Assembly (NCBI GenBank): GCA_014529385.2
Contig: CM043957.1
Location: 90,421,160 to 90,483,159 of the forward strand
Direction: 5' to 3'
DNA from: Adiantum capillus-veneris
Taxonomy: Eukaryota; Streptophyta; Polypodiopsida; Polypodiales; Pteridaceae
DNA length: 62,000 bases
Shown here piece after piece: positions 24,613 to 37,300 of the stretch. The notes beneath the pieces are model-generated. The model was not told the origin of the DNA. It saw nothing but the letters and a program-made list of their open reading frames with translations, and ran no database searches. Each line of letters begins with the position of its first letter. Within the stretch, counting starts at the first letter, position 1. The position numbers and the translations under genes were made by a program.

Positions 24613-27601
24613 CTTATACTCGCTCTCAATCTACTATGACCTGCTCTCGATGTTGCCACTCTACCTTCTTATGCCCAAGCCCGGCTTGCTCAATGCTTCT
24701 CGTCACTCTGTTCAAAGCCTCAAAGCTTGCACACACCTTCAATCGCTCCAAGCCTTAAGGCTGCTCGACTTTCCAAAGCTTGCTTGGTTTTGATTTGAGC
24801 TGCCCTCAACTTACTTGTTGAATGCCCATCAAGCCTTTGAATTCATGTGCTTCTTGGGACTAGTCCTACTCACGGCTTATGACAACCCGATTCCCCTCAA
24901 CTTCTCTCTATATGCTGGATGCATATCTAAGAGAGAGGATTTGATGATACTCATGAATATAAGGAGAGCCAAATACTTGTGGGGAGAAATTTAATGAAGA
25001 AATGGCTCCACGAAGGCAACATTATCAGTTGTCCATTAAGCTAAGAATTGAGCACAGATGAAGGAAGAGACTATATCCCAATTCTTCTCCATCGAACTCT
25101 TCAAAGGGAGAGACTATATACCACTTCTTCTCCATCAAACTCTTCAAAGAGTAAGTCTCCATAATGAGGCCAGTCCACTATCACTTACAAGGATACTCAT
25201 AATTGAGGGCATAGATGTGCTCAAGTCACCTTGAAAAAAACAATTGATCTTGAGAACTCAAGGAAGGAGGAAAGAATATCACTTTTGTTACAATCAATAT
25301 TACCTATAGCAACATTTTCAAAGTCCTCCATTTGAACCAAAAATTTGATGCTACCTCCAAAAGGTTGCTAGGACATGTAGATGCACCTCCAAAAGATTTC
25401 TATGTAGAATTAGTGGTCTAGCCCTAAAGCTTGTTGACAAGGAGAGGCACCTAAAATGTGGAAAGTAGGGTTGCTATCATGAAGAAAATTGTCACTTAGT
25501 AAGCTCAAGATGTTTATATCATGGCGTAGAGAAGCCTTGATTTTAAAGAGGAGAGACTACTCAACCTTATGTTGAGCTTTTATGAGGTTACATATAAAAG
25601 CTACTATCTTCAAATGATAATATTTTCACAACACCGAAAACTTAGATAGGAATTATTTGATGACATGCATGCACATGTGAATGTCCAGGGTCAAGTTAGA
25701 AATAATTCAGCACACTATGATTGAAACTTGCCCCTCCAAGATCTTCTCTCCCATTGGCAAATCCATGTACACGTTTTTGGATAAAGAAGATTAATTTTAA
25801 GGAAGTTAAATATCCAATGTACATTTTAAAGGCAAGACTAGTAACATCAAGAAGAGGGAGAAGGGGTCCCGAAGGGGTTTGAAAGGGCAACAATAAGATC
25901 TCTCTCCCAAAAAGCTTCAGATGATGCAAGTAAGATGATACATGCCTTAAATGTGGAGAAACAATTCACACTTACCATGAATACGTTAAAGGGAAACAAG
26001 TTTGTGTTACCCTTTTAATTTGAAAGCTTTGAAGACATGTTTAAGTTTTTATAGGTCAAGCAGATTTCTTGATTTCTATTAAATCATGAGAATGTGATTT
26101 TAGGAAATCCATTGTTCAATTGCATGTGAAAGCTACTTTGTAGTGGCCAAATAAAGTCATTAAGTTTAAACATATACTATTAAAGACATGATAATTCATA
26201 GAGATAGAAAAGGTTATACCATTCCACTTGTGTCTCATGATGGAGCTTTTCAATAATCAATAGAAAAGCATGATTTTATATAATGATTTATTTTTAGAGT
26301 TTATAATTGAGATTTTTCACTCACCATTCAAAGAGAATTCAGCTTAAATATTGTTTCTTGTTGAAGATAAACTCTATACCCAAGGAACTCTCTCCTTCTT
26401 GAGGGGAAAGATTGCAAGAAACTCTTCTTCTAACAAGTTTTTGGATAAAGAAGATGAATTCCAAGGAAGTTAAATATCCAGTGTACATTTTAGAGGCAAG
26501 ACTACTAACATCAAGAAGAGGGAGAAGGGGGTTTGAAAGGGCAACAATAAGCTCTCTCTTCAAAATCCTTCAAATGGTGCAAGCAAGAGGATACATGTCT
26601 TAAATTTGGAGAAAAAAATCACACTTACCATGTATTCCCTACCGAGGGAGTAGTGAAGGATCACTCACAAGCTTTCTCAAGTTCTTTACATGACAGTTCA
26701 ACTCCGCAAGGATATTCATTAAACGAAAACATGCAAACATCACAAATTCTCTCACATGGTACCTCAACTCCTCAAGGAGCTAGAAAATATGCTATGATTG
26801 GGGAAAGATTTGGGATCATATACTTTCATTCAATTTTATTCTAGATCGACCCTTAACCTCATCTCTTGAGATTAGCTATCAATTTATGTACCCAAGATTC
26901 TAAGTTGGGTCCCTTAGAGGATGAAAATGGAGTGTTTAAAAGGAAAACAATTTGTGTTACCCTTTTATTTTGAAAGCCTTGAGGACATATTTCAGTTTCT
27001 ATAGGTAAAGCGTATTTCTTGACTTCTATTAAATCATGAGAATTTGATTTTAGGAACTCCATGGTTCAATTGGATGTGAAAGCTACTTTGTAGTGGCCAA
27101 ATAGAGTCATTAAGTTTAAACATATATTTAAATACATGATAATTCATAGATATAGAAAAGGTTATACTATTCCACTTGTATCTCATTATGGAGCTTTTCA
27201 ACAATCAATATAAAAGCATCCTTTTATATAATGATTTATTTTAAGAGTTTATAATTGAGATTGTCCACTCATCATTCAAAGAGAATTCAACTTAAATAAT
27301 GTTTCTTTTTGAACACGCTTCTTTTTCATAAACTCTACACCCAAGGAACTATCTCCTTCTTGAGGGGAAACATTGCAAGAAACTCTTTTGCAAAAATTAG
27401 GGCAAAATGGAATGAGAGGTGTTATCCATCCTCTACCACCATTGAACATCCTGGGATCTTGTGATCAAGAGTATTCCTCTTTGAGGGTTTCCTGGAACTG
27501 AATGATGTTGAGTAGTTAAGACCTCCATTTTTAAGGACTATCATTTTTGAGGTATGCCTTCACTCCTATGCTATGTTAATGACGAGGAATAACTTTGGGG
27601 T

Positions 27602-27796
27602 GTGGATATAGATTATTTATCAAAATCTTTAAGAATTAATACTATGTTTGATGCAATGAAACAAATTGAACTAGAAACATGTAAACTCAAACAAGAAATT
27701 CATGCAATTAAATACTTTCACAATGTCTACAAGAAGTGTGAAACAATCAAGATCTTCACATACATCATCCAAGCATATTTAGAGTATATAATTTAA
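27602..27796 (+). other. Small frame kept in D1 and D2
   Basis: It encodes 64 residues, helical and charged (MFDAMKQIELETCKLKQEIH...), and is almost identical at 47773-47967. With so recent a duplication, preservation says little about function. A third partial copy lies near 44470. I recognise no family. Confidence 0.25.
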
Positions 27797-28410
27797 TTGC
27801 TCATGTTAGACAAGATCGCAGAGTTATAATTAACTGGAAAAATTGATTCTTCCCATTCAAGAGGGAGAGATTCCTTTTAGGAGTCTTTTGAATCACCTAA
27901 GATGAGGAAATCAAGGCTCCTTGAGGAATCCCTCCTACTCTGCATATCTAAGAGATAGGATTTGATGATACTCGTGAATATAAGGAGAGCCAAAATACTT
28001 GTAGGGAGAAATTAATGAAGAAATGGCTCCACAAAGACAACATTTCAATTGTCCATTGAGCTAAGAATTGAGCAGAGATGAAGGAAGACACTATATCCCA
28101 ATTCCTCTCCATCGAACTCTTCAAAGGGAGAGACTATATCCCACTTCTTCTCCATCAAACTCTTCAAAGAGTAAGTCTCCATAAAGAGGCCACTATCAAT
28201 TACAAGGATACTCATAGTTGAGGGCATCTACGTGCTCAAGTTACCTTGAAAAAAACAATTGATCTTGAGAAATCAAGGAAGGAGGAAAGAACATCACTTT
28301 TGTTACAATCAATATTACCTATAGAAACATTTTCAAAGTCCTCCATTTGAACCAAAAATTTGATGCTACCTCCAAAAGGTTGCTAGGACATGTAGATGCA
28401 CCTCCAAAAG

Positions 28411-28869
28411 CATTAGGAGAAGTTTGGACTAAAAAATGGGCCTTGTAAGAATTGTTGATGTGGCATACTTTCAAAAAGTGGGGATCGGTAAATTTTTTGC
28501 AAATAAGATCCAAACTTGTCGGAGGTTGGATATTTAGAATCTACTCTTCAAATGCTATCTATTGATATATAGCATGCATGTATCGAACATTGCCTTCATG
28601 TAGATCTAGAAAAAGGTGATTTTAGATTACCGTAAAGGTAACAAAACCTGGCTGATTGAAAAAAAAATGGCATAATTTTATGGAAGTCATCCAAACTTTT
28701 TGGACCTTGGCTCTTTAGAATCCATTTTTCAAGAACTTTCCAATGATAGGTCATATCATGGGGTTCTAAGCAATATTTAGAGGGGTCTACCGGGTTGCTT
28801 TCTTTTGTACAACTTTGATGATGTGGCACTCTTAAAAGGCCCAAAAATGAGTTCAAAATTTTCCTAATG
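28411..28869. mobile_element. Fold-back/MITE-like element in D1 (459 bp)
   Basis: The element begins CATTAGGAGAAGTTTGGACT, and its complement from the far end begins CATTAGGAAAATTTTGAACT. The inverted arms continue imperfectly through GGGCCTTNTAAGA and ATTTAGAAT-type motifs. The sister tandem unit at about 25400 reads CCTCCAAAAGATTTCTATG without it, so this is a clean insertion with an empty site. Flanks share only a single G, so any target duplication is very short. No coding capacity is visible; it would need a transposase in trans. Confidence 0.75.
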
Positions 28870-29415
28870 GATTTCTATGTAGAATTGGTGGTCTAGCCCT
28901 AAAGCTTGTTGACAAGGGGAGGCACCTCAAATTTGCAAAGAATGTAGGGTTGTTATTATGAGGCAAATTCTCACTTAGTAAGCTCAATATGTTTATATCA
29001 TGGCTTAGAGAAGCGTTGATTTTAAAGAGGAGAGACTACTCAACCTTATGTTGAGCTTTTATGAGGTTACATATAAAAGCTACTATCTTCAAATGATAAT
29101 ATTTTGACAGCACCGAAAACTTAAATAGGAATTCTTTGATGACATGCATGCATATGTGAATGTCCAGGGTCAAGTTAGAAATAATTCACCACACTATGAT
29201 TGAAACTTGCCTCCAAGATCTTCTCTCCCATTGGCAAATCCATGTACAAGTTTTTGGATAAAGAAGATGAATTCCAAGGAAGTTAAATATCCAGTGTACA
29301 TTTTGAAGGCAATACCAGTAACATCAAGAAGAGGGAGAAGGGTGTTTGAAAGGGCAAAAATAAGCTCTCTATCCCAAAAAAAATTAGATGGTGCAAGCAA
29401 GAGGATAAGTTTCGT

Positions 29416-30326
29416 ACCAAAGTCTTATCTTTTGCAAGTTACGAAATGCTGCGGATTATGGCTATAAACATCATTTGTAATGAGTAATTATTCTAGTTTC
29501 AGAAGCCGGGGTGCAATGGCACTTCCAGATTGTAAATACAAATCCATTTGACCCTTTCAACCCCATTTTTGGTTAAACCTAAGGTAGCCTTAGTATATAA
29601 GGTACCTAGGTCATTTTGTAAAGAAGACTTTTTAATCATAATCAAAACTTTAGCGCTGCCGTCTACTGTGTGTGAGAGAGAAAGACAGTGAGCGTGAGCT
29701 TTATCCTCTCGCTACGCCGGGCTCGCTCAACGCATTGGAGATCCAACTGCACCATTTTTGTAGGCTCGAGGAGAGCTACGCGACAACGCCAAGCATTCCA
29801 CGCGAGACGAAGCGCACACGCCGACGCATCTACGAGCTATTTGTGGCCGTAAGTGTATCAAATGATGTCTGTTTTATGCATGCTAGTAGTCTATAGAATC
29901 GTGGCGACATAAGCTACGCATATGTACTCATAAATTTCAGTTTCAGGCACTTTCAAAGTTCTGCTCTGTCATCCTACGCGTTTTCCGCAGATGGGTTTAG
30001 AGTGAGGGTTTTGAGTGTAGAGGCTTAGGGACAGGTGTATCCTAGTGAGTGGATGGTGTTCCTTAAGTTTCGTACGAATCTAGCATGATTAGGTGAGTTA
30101 CCTTCCGTATGTGTGTATGTGGCTAGGTGGTATAGTTGAGAGCAGTGAGGTTCTTCATTGTGGTTTAGTTAGCCTTCCAAAGTGTTGTATGTGTAGGATG
30201 GTCTCAGCTTGACAAGCTAAAGAGATTTCCTCCGTGTGCTTATCGTGTCATCTATGTCCTCGATTGACATTATGTTGATCTAGGTAGTGTTTGCATGCAC
30301 TTCATGGGTGTGTGAGTCTCCCAGTC
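29416..30326 (+). other. Possible LTR/promoter fragment between D1 and E1
   Basis: D1 homology breaks at 29415. The DNA that follows has the look of a retroelement LTR or promoter: a TTAGTATATAAGG box at about 29590, then a GA-rich transcribed-looking leader and GC-rich sequence to 29850 with a possible GTAAGT donor. No coding domain was recognised. The last 30 bases match the end of the Copia2 LTR. Confidence 0.3.
29592..29600 (+). promoter_or_regulatory. Possible TATA box
   Basis: TATATAAGG lies upstream of the leader-like sequence described for the surrounding region. This is a sequence match only. Confidence 0.3.
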
Positions 30327-31962
30327 CAACAGTGTGCATTTCCTTGCAACCCTAATTCCAATAACTATTACTTTAGGTTTTTTGGCCCAAACATTGGTGT
30401 TCCCCTGGAAGTAGCTTTGAGTAGTGAATGACTCATTTGATGCTACCCACCTTGTCACCTGTGGTTGTTGAGATTGAATTGGTGAGTGATGTATCCAAAT
30501 TAGATCTTTCACTTTGATGTGGTCTATTGACACTAACACTTGGTTGATTCTCTTTGGCTTCTTTTGAATGGTCTTTGGTGATGAAAACTTTGGTTGATAA
30601 ACTTTTTACTTGGGTTTCCATTGCATTGTTGATGGTATATTGGCCGTTGATGTAGAGGCAGTGCATGAATTTTGATGGAGGTTTGTTGAAGCTACAGTCA
30701 AATTGCAAGGTTGATCTACTTTGGTGTTAAGCTTAGCTTTACCTTTTTCTGTGATGGTTGGTTGCTTCTTCTCTGCATGGATTTGAGATACTTCTGAGGG
30801 TTTGGATGGTGTTGTTGTTGAAGCTTTTTTTTGTTGTCCGAAGGAAGGCATTCATCCAGATTTTAGTCAAGACCAAGCTCTCTTTGATGTGATGAGAGTC
30901 AATCATATCATGTAGAAAGTGTCCTTGAACTCCCCAATACTCAATTTGAGTACGGCCTCCACCACGCCAAAGCTAGGAATCAACATTTTTGAACTTGTGT
31001 GCAATGTTTCTTGTAGTTCTTTGATCGATGGCTTTCCCATTGTTATCCAAGTGCCATAAGACATCTGATTTCTTATCGCATAAGCATCAATCACATAGAT
31101 GAACATCTGATTTTGAGTCGTTTTTGTCCACATACACTTACTTTGACACCGTAGGAGACAATCGATCTTCTACCTTATCCATGTTCTTCTCTTGATCTTG
31201 CGTTTGTTGGACATTTGATGTGGACCTTGGTTCTTCATTTGCTTTCCATAGTACCTTTTCTAGATCCATCCTCTTTGAAGCATCTTCTATCGATTTGTAA
31301 GGTATGTCAATGATGACATATTCTCGCAGTTGCTTTGCTTCTTTTGTTTGTGGCTTTGCATCATGGTTCATGAATTTGTTTATCTCACATATTCTATTTT
31401 CATACTCACAATTTTCATTAGTTTCTTTCAATATCTTTATCGTAAAGCAAGGAGTTATATCATTGCCATTCTTGTCACAAAATTTTGTAGGCGTTATTTT
31501 GTTTGCGTACATATCTAGAGTCACCAGTATTTGTTCCCATCCAAAGGGTTCAAATAAATCTTTTGGAAACGGTTCTTGAAGGTAAGATTTATCCTCCACT
31601 AATCTCTTTAGTGTGCAATCTTTTTTCCTTAAGCACACTTCCAAACATGTGCTCCCTTCACCAACCAAGCAGGCAATAGTGTTTTGGAATCTATAGCGCG
31701 CTACACCAAAAGCTTCCACTGGGGTTTGATTTACATCTTTGTAACTATGGTCCTTTGTACTGACCTTGGTTATGATACCCTTATGCCGCAAGTAGAGATG
31801 GTCATAACCCCAATCTTGCGCCATTTTGAGTTGATGCATGAATGTCCGTCCCAAAAAAACCTCAAAGTTGTTGCCTTTTCCAAATATGATTACAATAAAA
31901 CTGTGCTCATACTCTATTCCACAAGAGGATATAATAATTTGTTCCGGCATCCTCAAGGGTGT
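30327..31962 (-). pseudogene. E1: retropepsin-like protein gene, cut by CACTA copy B
   Basis: A minus-strand frame of about 270 residues (31138-31965) contains NFEVFLGRTFMHQLKMAQDW and GYDHLYLRH, resembling the C-terminal part of retroviral-type aspartic proteases (a L-G-R-x-F and D-W pattern). After a stop, a second frame (30903-31133) has LKLSIGEFKDTFYMIDSHHI with SLVLTKIWM, a second protease-like end. A basic Ser/Thr-rich tail follows to 30430. CACTA copy B (31963) interrupts the N-terminal side; the frame resumes beyond 39875 as VATDTYVETP. I infer a retroelement origin. No catalytic D-S/T-G is visible here. Confidence 0.5.
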
Positions 31963-32190
31963 CACTACAAGAGGTTGTGTGCTCTTGTGACGCTTTTAGC
32001 GACAGAAATACACTGGGTTTTTATGGCCCCCGGTGTCGCTATGAGCGTCGATACAAGGACGTCCCTATACGCGTCGCTATAAACGTCGCTATATAGCGAC
32101 GACTATAGCGACGGTGCAGAGCCATCAATAGCAACGCTTATAGCGATGTTGCAGAGCCTTATATAGCGACGATCATAGCGACGCCCGAGA
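31963..32190. repeat. CACTA copy B 3' terminal and subterminal repeats
   Basis: The 13-bp terminal repeat is followed by about ten copies of TATAGCGACG or its complement CGTCGCTATA, in both orientations, to about 32190. In En/Spm elements TNPA binds such subterminal motifs; the match in position and design is the evidence here. Confidence 0.88.
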
Positions 32191-32441
32191 GGAAAAACTT
32201 TTGGTGGCAGGGCATTGAATGCCCTGCCACCCATCAACCATATTGAATGTTTCATTTGTCTATTTACCTTTGAAAAAAGTGCAAAGGTAAATATAGACCC
32301 AAAATAGTCACCCACAAGACAATATAATCATTAACTCCATCATCCATAGTACGTATTGTTTGTAAAATAATAATACAAAATTGACAAGCGTGAATTGATG
32401 AAAGAAAATCAATGACAATTGTACACATAGGCAAAATCACT

Positions 32442-32676
32442 TGATTGTTAATCTTTGCAAATGTAATAGTTACAACCATTGTCATTATTTAAAAAATATA
32501 CATGGGTTTCAAAAAGACGTATAAAAGTCGTCTCATGATACATAAGCTATGACAAAAATGATTGTTAATCTTTGCAAATGTAATAGTTACAACCATTGTC
32601 ATTATTTAAAAAATATACATGGGTTTCAAAAAGACGTATAAAAGTCGTCTCATGATACATAAGCTATGACAAAAAG
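32442..32676. repeat. 118-bp tandem duplication in CACTA copy B
   Basis: A block starting GATTGTTAATCTTTGCAAAT and running through the ATACATAAGCTATGAC stretch occurs twice in a row (about 32442-32556 and 32560-32676). Copy A has a single copy (about 4323-4436), so the duplication arose in copy B. Confidence 0.88.
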
Positions 32677-32714
32677 AAACTAATGCTATCTAGCTATGGC
32701 TAAACTGACATCGT

Positions 32715-33797
32715 CTAATCAGACGTCTCATCGCGTCCAAGCGGCGTATCTGTCGGATTCTGCAAAAGAAAAAACAATAAGATAGCCTTTTGTAAGTATA
32801 AACATATAGCGACGTTTATAAAACAATACAATAAATAGAAAATAATAAACCCTAATACTAACCATGCCTCCGTGAGAACTCAGGATGTCTATAAGGGCGT
32901 TTAAGCCCTTCTTGCCTGCATACTCATGCTCGTACGATGTGGGATCACGTCCTGTAAACGACCACTGTCAAAACATACAAAGAATCCATTATTTTAGAAT
33001 TTAAAATCCCATAAAACCTAAACTATCAAACATAGATGCCAAAACACTTACAAAATTGGCCTCAAATGATGCCCACCCGCCGCTCCCCAAGTGGTGCGAG
33101 CTCCCTGCCTCTACTCGCGCTCTGGTTGCCTCCTTTTTTTGCTTCCACTTTTCGAGATTCTTGTGCGCTTCTTTCTTTGCGTGCTTCCAATATTTTTTGG
33201 CCAGCCAATCTGGTCTGCTCCACCCATGCTTGATTGCTTTTTGCACTTCGGAAGGCTTCTGCTTGCAGTATTCATGCATTCGAACCTTCATCACATCTTC
33301 ATTGAAGCGGTCATCCCGTGTTGGAACGGGAAACTCGTCATGAAGCATGTTGATGACTCTGTCTTTTAATTCATTTGGTACTTCACTCCAGGTGTTTAGT
33401 ATGTAGTGTCTAAACACTTGAGAGCAAAGACCGCGCATGACCAAAATCACCTTCTTGCCTTCATCATCCAAGATGATGCCGCCGCTGAAGTCGACGGAGT
33501 AAGGCAAGCCCTCTTGCCACTAACCTGTGAACCTGGGTGTCCTGGCAGGGGTCTCTAGCAGCGTGCCAATGGGGGTACAGATGCCAGATGTCTCCAATGG
33601 AGTCTACGCCCCGAAGCGAGGAGTGTCCACTGGAGTGACTCCGTCGACACCGAAGCTTCGAAGCGCGCTGAATGCTCCGAAACAGAGGGAGATGCGGATG
33701 GAGTAGGAATGCGCGATGGTGCGCCAAAGCGATGACGCTCCACATACCACTGTCTCTGCTGGGGTGAAAAAGAAGAAAGAAACTCCTCATCATCCAT
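32715..33797 (-). pseudogene. TNPA-like transposase gene, copy B
   Basis: It starts at 33797 (MDDEEFLSSFSPQQRQWYVE). Exon 1 runs to 33052 and carries the same domain as copy A (GLPYSVDFSGGIILDDEGKK, RHYILNTWSEVPNELKDRV, HGWSRPDWLAKK). Exon 2 is 32863-32964 (GRDPTSYEHEYAGKKGLNAL) and exon 3 is 32715-32759 (NPTDTPLGRDETSD-stop). The splice sites are canonical: GTAAGTG donor, GACAG acceptor, GTTAGTA donor, TGCAG acceptor. A stop at about 33515 (FTG-stop-WQEGLP) and frameshifts in the Pro-rich part break it. It would bind the GCGACG-type subterminal repeats. Confidence 0.82.
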
Positions 33798-34235
33798 ACC
33801 TGCATTAAACACACGAACATTTAAACATAATATTGAATGAATGGAGTAGAAAACATGGACAAGTAGATCGATAGAGAGAGAGAGAGAGAGAGAGAGAGGT
33901 GCTCGGGGTCTCTGCTTGTGAGAACATACCTAGAGCATACGTACCTAGAGTGGACGCAAAGACCATTAAATACAATGATGCAATGACACATATAAATACA
34001 ATGACGCAATGACTCAAATACTTAGAGAGCCAGAGTTTTTACAAAACAGAGCAAAATTGTTCAAAATGGAGAATCGTACAAGAACTTGAAGATGCTTGTA
34101 GCTTTGGAATGTTCAAAGGCTAGCAGCAACAGAAAGCGTTCTCCTTCTATTCAACTTGAGTGATGGAAGAGGCAAGTGCATAACTCTGAATTTTCAATTG
34201 AAACAGAGAGAGCGCACACAATCAAATCTTCCAGT

Positions 34236-34306
34236 CGAAAAACAGGTGGGGGAGATGCATGTGGCCATGGATTGCCCAAGATGTGAGCGCAAAATCAAAG
34301 AGCTAA
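34236..34306 (+). pseudogene. Captured HMA exon fragment in CACTA copy B
   Basis: On the plus strand it reads VEKQVGEMHVAMDCPRCERK followed by IKE, the same fragment as in copy A with a few substitutions. It breaks off after the first HMA helix codons, where a deletion joins it to sequence corresponding to copy A position about 1895. The long (CT)n tract is absent here. Confidence 0.7.
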
Positions 34307-37300
34307 AATGGGATGTTAACTATTTACATACTTACTTGTTCACAATGCTCGGGTAGTACGAAAGTTTCTCTTAGGTCAATCCATTTCTTAGTTGAATCCA
34401 CCTCAAGAAAACGAGACTCTCCTCTATGTACAGTAGCGTTGCGACCCTCCATGATTATCTTGAACCATTGCACGTTGAACAAGTTGACAAAAAATCCTCT
34501 ATAACCAATCCTCAAAATCTCTTGTAGCGTGCCGAAGTAAGTGAGTTCCGCCACCACAGGATCTGCATCAAAGGAAAGTCGTCGACTAGATTGTTCAAAT
34601 TTTGCCATGATTCCACAATCTTGAGTAAAACGCTTTTTGTCGATCCGTTCCACCCTAAAATGTCGACCTTTACACCATGCTGCTGTGTATGACTTATACT
34701 ACAACCAACAAAGATTATGAGTGGCCGTTCAAACATCTAGAAAGTTACTAGTCGTACATTGCAAACTTACCTTGGTCACGCAACCCCGAGAGTACTCCCA
34801 CTCTTCCTCAGTCACTTCTTCACCGCACTGTTCTGCGCTTTTCAATTGGTTTCTCAACCATCTTAAGCTCATGAATGTTGGTAGGCTCTCCAGAACCATC
34901 GGATAGTGCATCGGTGGTCGTCTTCCCCGTCTCCACTCGATTCGTGCCCTTTGTCGCTCTTGCTTTGCATCCTCATATTGTGAAATCCACTTCTGCATGA
35001 CTGGATTGTGAAGCATGCAAAATGGGTTGATTTTAGCCTCTAGATCTTCCGTCATCTTCTTCTGAACACCGAGATTGCACATGACAATCCCAGATATGCG
35101 CTCATCATCTATGGTTTGCCATAGCGTGTCCCGGGCTTTATCAAATCCGTCTAGCCACTCTCCAATGTACACTAGGGACTTTGATACCAGCCAACCTTTT
35201 GCCATGCTACTCTCCGGACGTGCCTTCTGACGCACATATCCCTTGAGCGTTTTCATGAAACGCTCTAAAAAGAACATCCATCTGGAATGTACTGTGCCAA
35301 CTATTTCCACCTCATCAACTATGTGAACAAGAAGAAGCACCTGAATGGTTAGCATGGTAGTAGGAAAATGTTTCTCAAACATGCACACAACCTCCGCAGC
35401 GTTTAGTTTGGCGAATGGTATGGAGTCTACGTTGATATCCTATTGTGAGATCCATTGCACCAACTTTGCAAGTTTGTAGATTGTGTTACGGATTTCAAGA
35501 GACAAACATCCCTCAATGGCAACCGGTAAAATAAACTGCAAAACACGTGCAACAATGATATTAAAGTCCACACACAAATTTGGTACACAATTCCCACTAT
35601 GATATACTCCACTATGAACATACCTGACACATTTTATGCCAGTCGTGTGACTTCAAACCGGTAAGCTTTCCTTCTTTAGTAAAACACCTTCGGAGCGAGT
35701 GCATTACACAAGTGGGGGTCCGCAAAGATCGAATGGTCTCTTTAACTTTGCGTTCTTGGGCTCCTGTGAAAATCCATGGTGCTTTAGGGAGGTCTATCAA
35801 TCCATCGGACGTTGTTTGCGGCCAATATTGCTCCATACGATCCACATTTCTAAGGTCAACTCTGGCTCCCAAAGTATCTTTCTTGTTGGTCAGATGGTCC
35901 CATAGTAGATTACCCACATTCTTGAATATGTGCATTGGATCGAGCAAGTGATTGATCATGAGTCGGGGACAGTATGGTAACTCGTACCATAGAGATAGTC
36001 TCTTCATCCCTGGGGGCAATCCGTCATCACACATCTCCTTCTGCTCTAACCATGCTTGTGAAAACATCCTCGGTGGCTCTCTTCCCAAAAAGCCGTCGTG
36101 TAACACATGATTCTCTGAAAGATACGCTTGATGACCTTCGTAGATTTGCTTCTTCAATGAGGGCACCCTACGTGCATTCAGTCTAGGTCCACGTGTGACA
36201 CATGCTCTGTATCCGCTTGTTTGAATCCCTGCATGTATACACATGATAATAGATCAGCTTGAGAAAAACCAAGATTTACAGTGTCTGAGTGAGGAGTGTA
36301 AATAGATCACTTGAGCATTCTGTTAGTCCAGGATAGTCATGCATGGTCCAAATTAGAATGCCTCTGATCAAAGCATTCCGTAGACCTGTGTGTCGGCTCA
36401 TATCCACCACTTCTATGCCAATCCACAATTGTTGTAGCTCTTCCAATAGTAGACGAAGATACACATCCATATTCTTCACTTTACATCGCCCCGGCACAAT
36501 CAAGCTTAGCCGTAGGTGCCTCTTCTTCGTAGTCAACCACGGGGGAATTTCGTAGTTGACGATGACAACGGGCCATACACTTTAAGATGTTGATCTTTGA
36601 ACAAATGGATTTAAGCCATCCATGTCCAGGCCTAAGCGCAAATTTTGAGCTTTCCTTGAAAAATCCAACCATGTTCCATCTATACGTTTCCAGGTTGCAC
36701 AATCTGCAGGAATCCGTAGCACACTATCCGAAGATTTATTCTCCTCATGCCATGATGCTAAGGCGGCCATGGACTTACATTCGAAGAAATGCTTGATGCG
36801 AGGAAGCAGAGGAAAATGTCGCAAAACCTTTTGCGTAATTTTTGTTCTGTGGAATCTACTCGATATCTTTCGGAATCACATTTCGGACACTTCTCCATGT
36901 CTATATATTCCCCTCTGAAAAGAATGCAGTCATTAGGACAAGCGTGGATCAAATTGTAATCCATCCCCAAGTTTTGCAAGATATATCTTGCTTCCTCTCG
37001 GGAATTTGGCATCACATTATCAGCTGACAGTATGTGCTCTTTGAGCAATCTACACAACATAAAAATACGGTACAATTGTGTAAAAATCTATCAAATCATT
37101 ATACATCTAGAGTTTCTTATTAAAGTAAACTAATTGTAATAGATCACCTGAAAAGCGTTGTGACGCTAGTGTCACTCCATCCAAACTTTGCCTGCATGTT
37201 GAGAAGAACCAAGAGCGCTTTCAATCTAGACACACGTGCTCCATTATACAATGGCGTATCGGCTTCACTTTTCATATCATCATAGATAAGCCATTCTGAA

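Larger units (their letters stand above)
24918..29415 (+). repeat. D1: first copy of a large duplicated block
   Basis: This block matches 44790-49614 in the same orientation, with local offsets of 19,873, 20,170 and 20,199 bp that reflect indels. Within it a unit beginning GATGCATATCTAAGAG at 24918 starts again at about 27935, a tandem repeat of about 3 kb. Inside that unit a sub-repeat of about 970 bp (TTTTTGGATAAAGAAGAT...) occurs at about 25775 and 26443, and again at about 29250. Relative to D2, a 297-bp piece is deleted at about 25987. No established coding family was found. Short frames near the zinc-knuckle-like CLKCGETIHTYH (about 26600) hint at an old gag. Confidence 0.88.

Noticed and set aside
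25696-25929. Duplicated minus-strand frames in D blocks (e.g. LLPLLDVTSLAFKMYIGYLT) as genes
   Set aside because: They recur only because the DNA is duplicated; no domain, inconsistent reading frames among sub-repeats, and no start or splice context.
24918-29415. CRISPR-like or bacterial repeat array
   Set aside because: The repeats are long (about 1 and 3 kb), without regular short spacers, in plant DNA.
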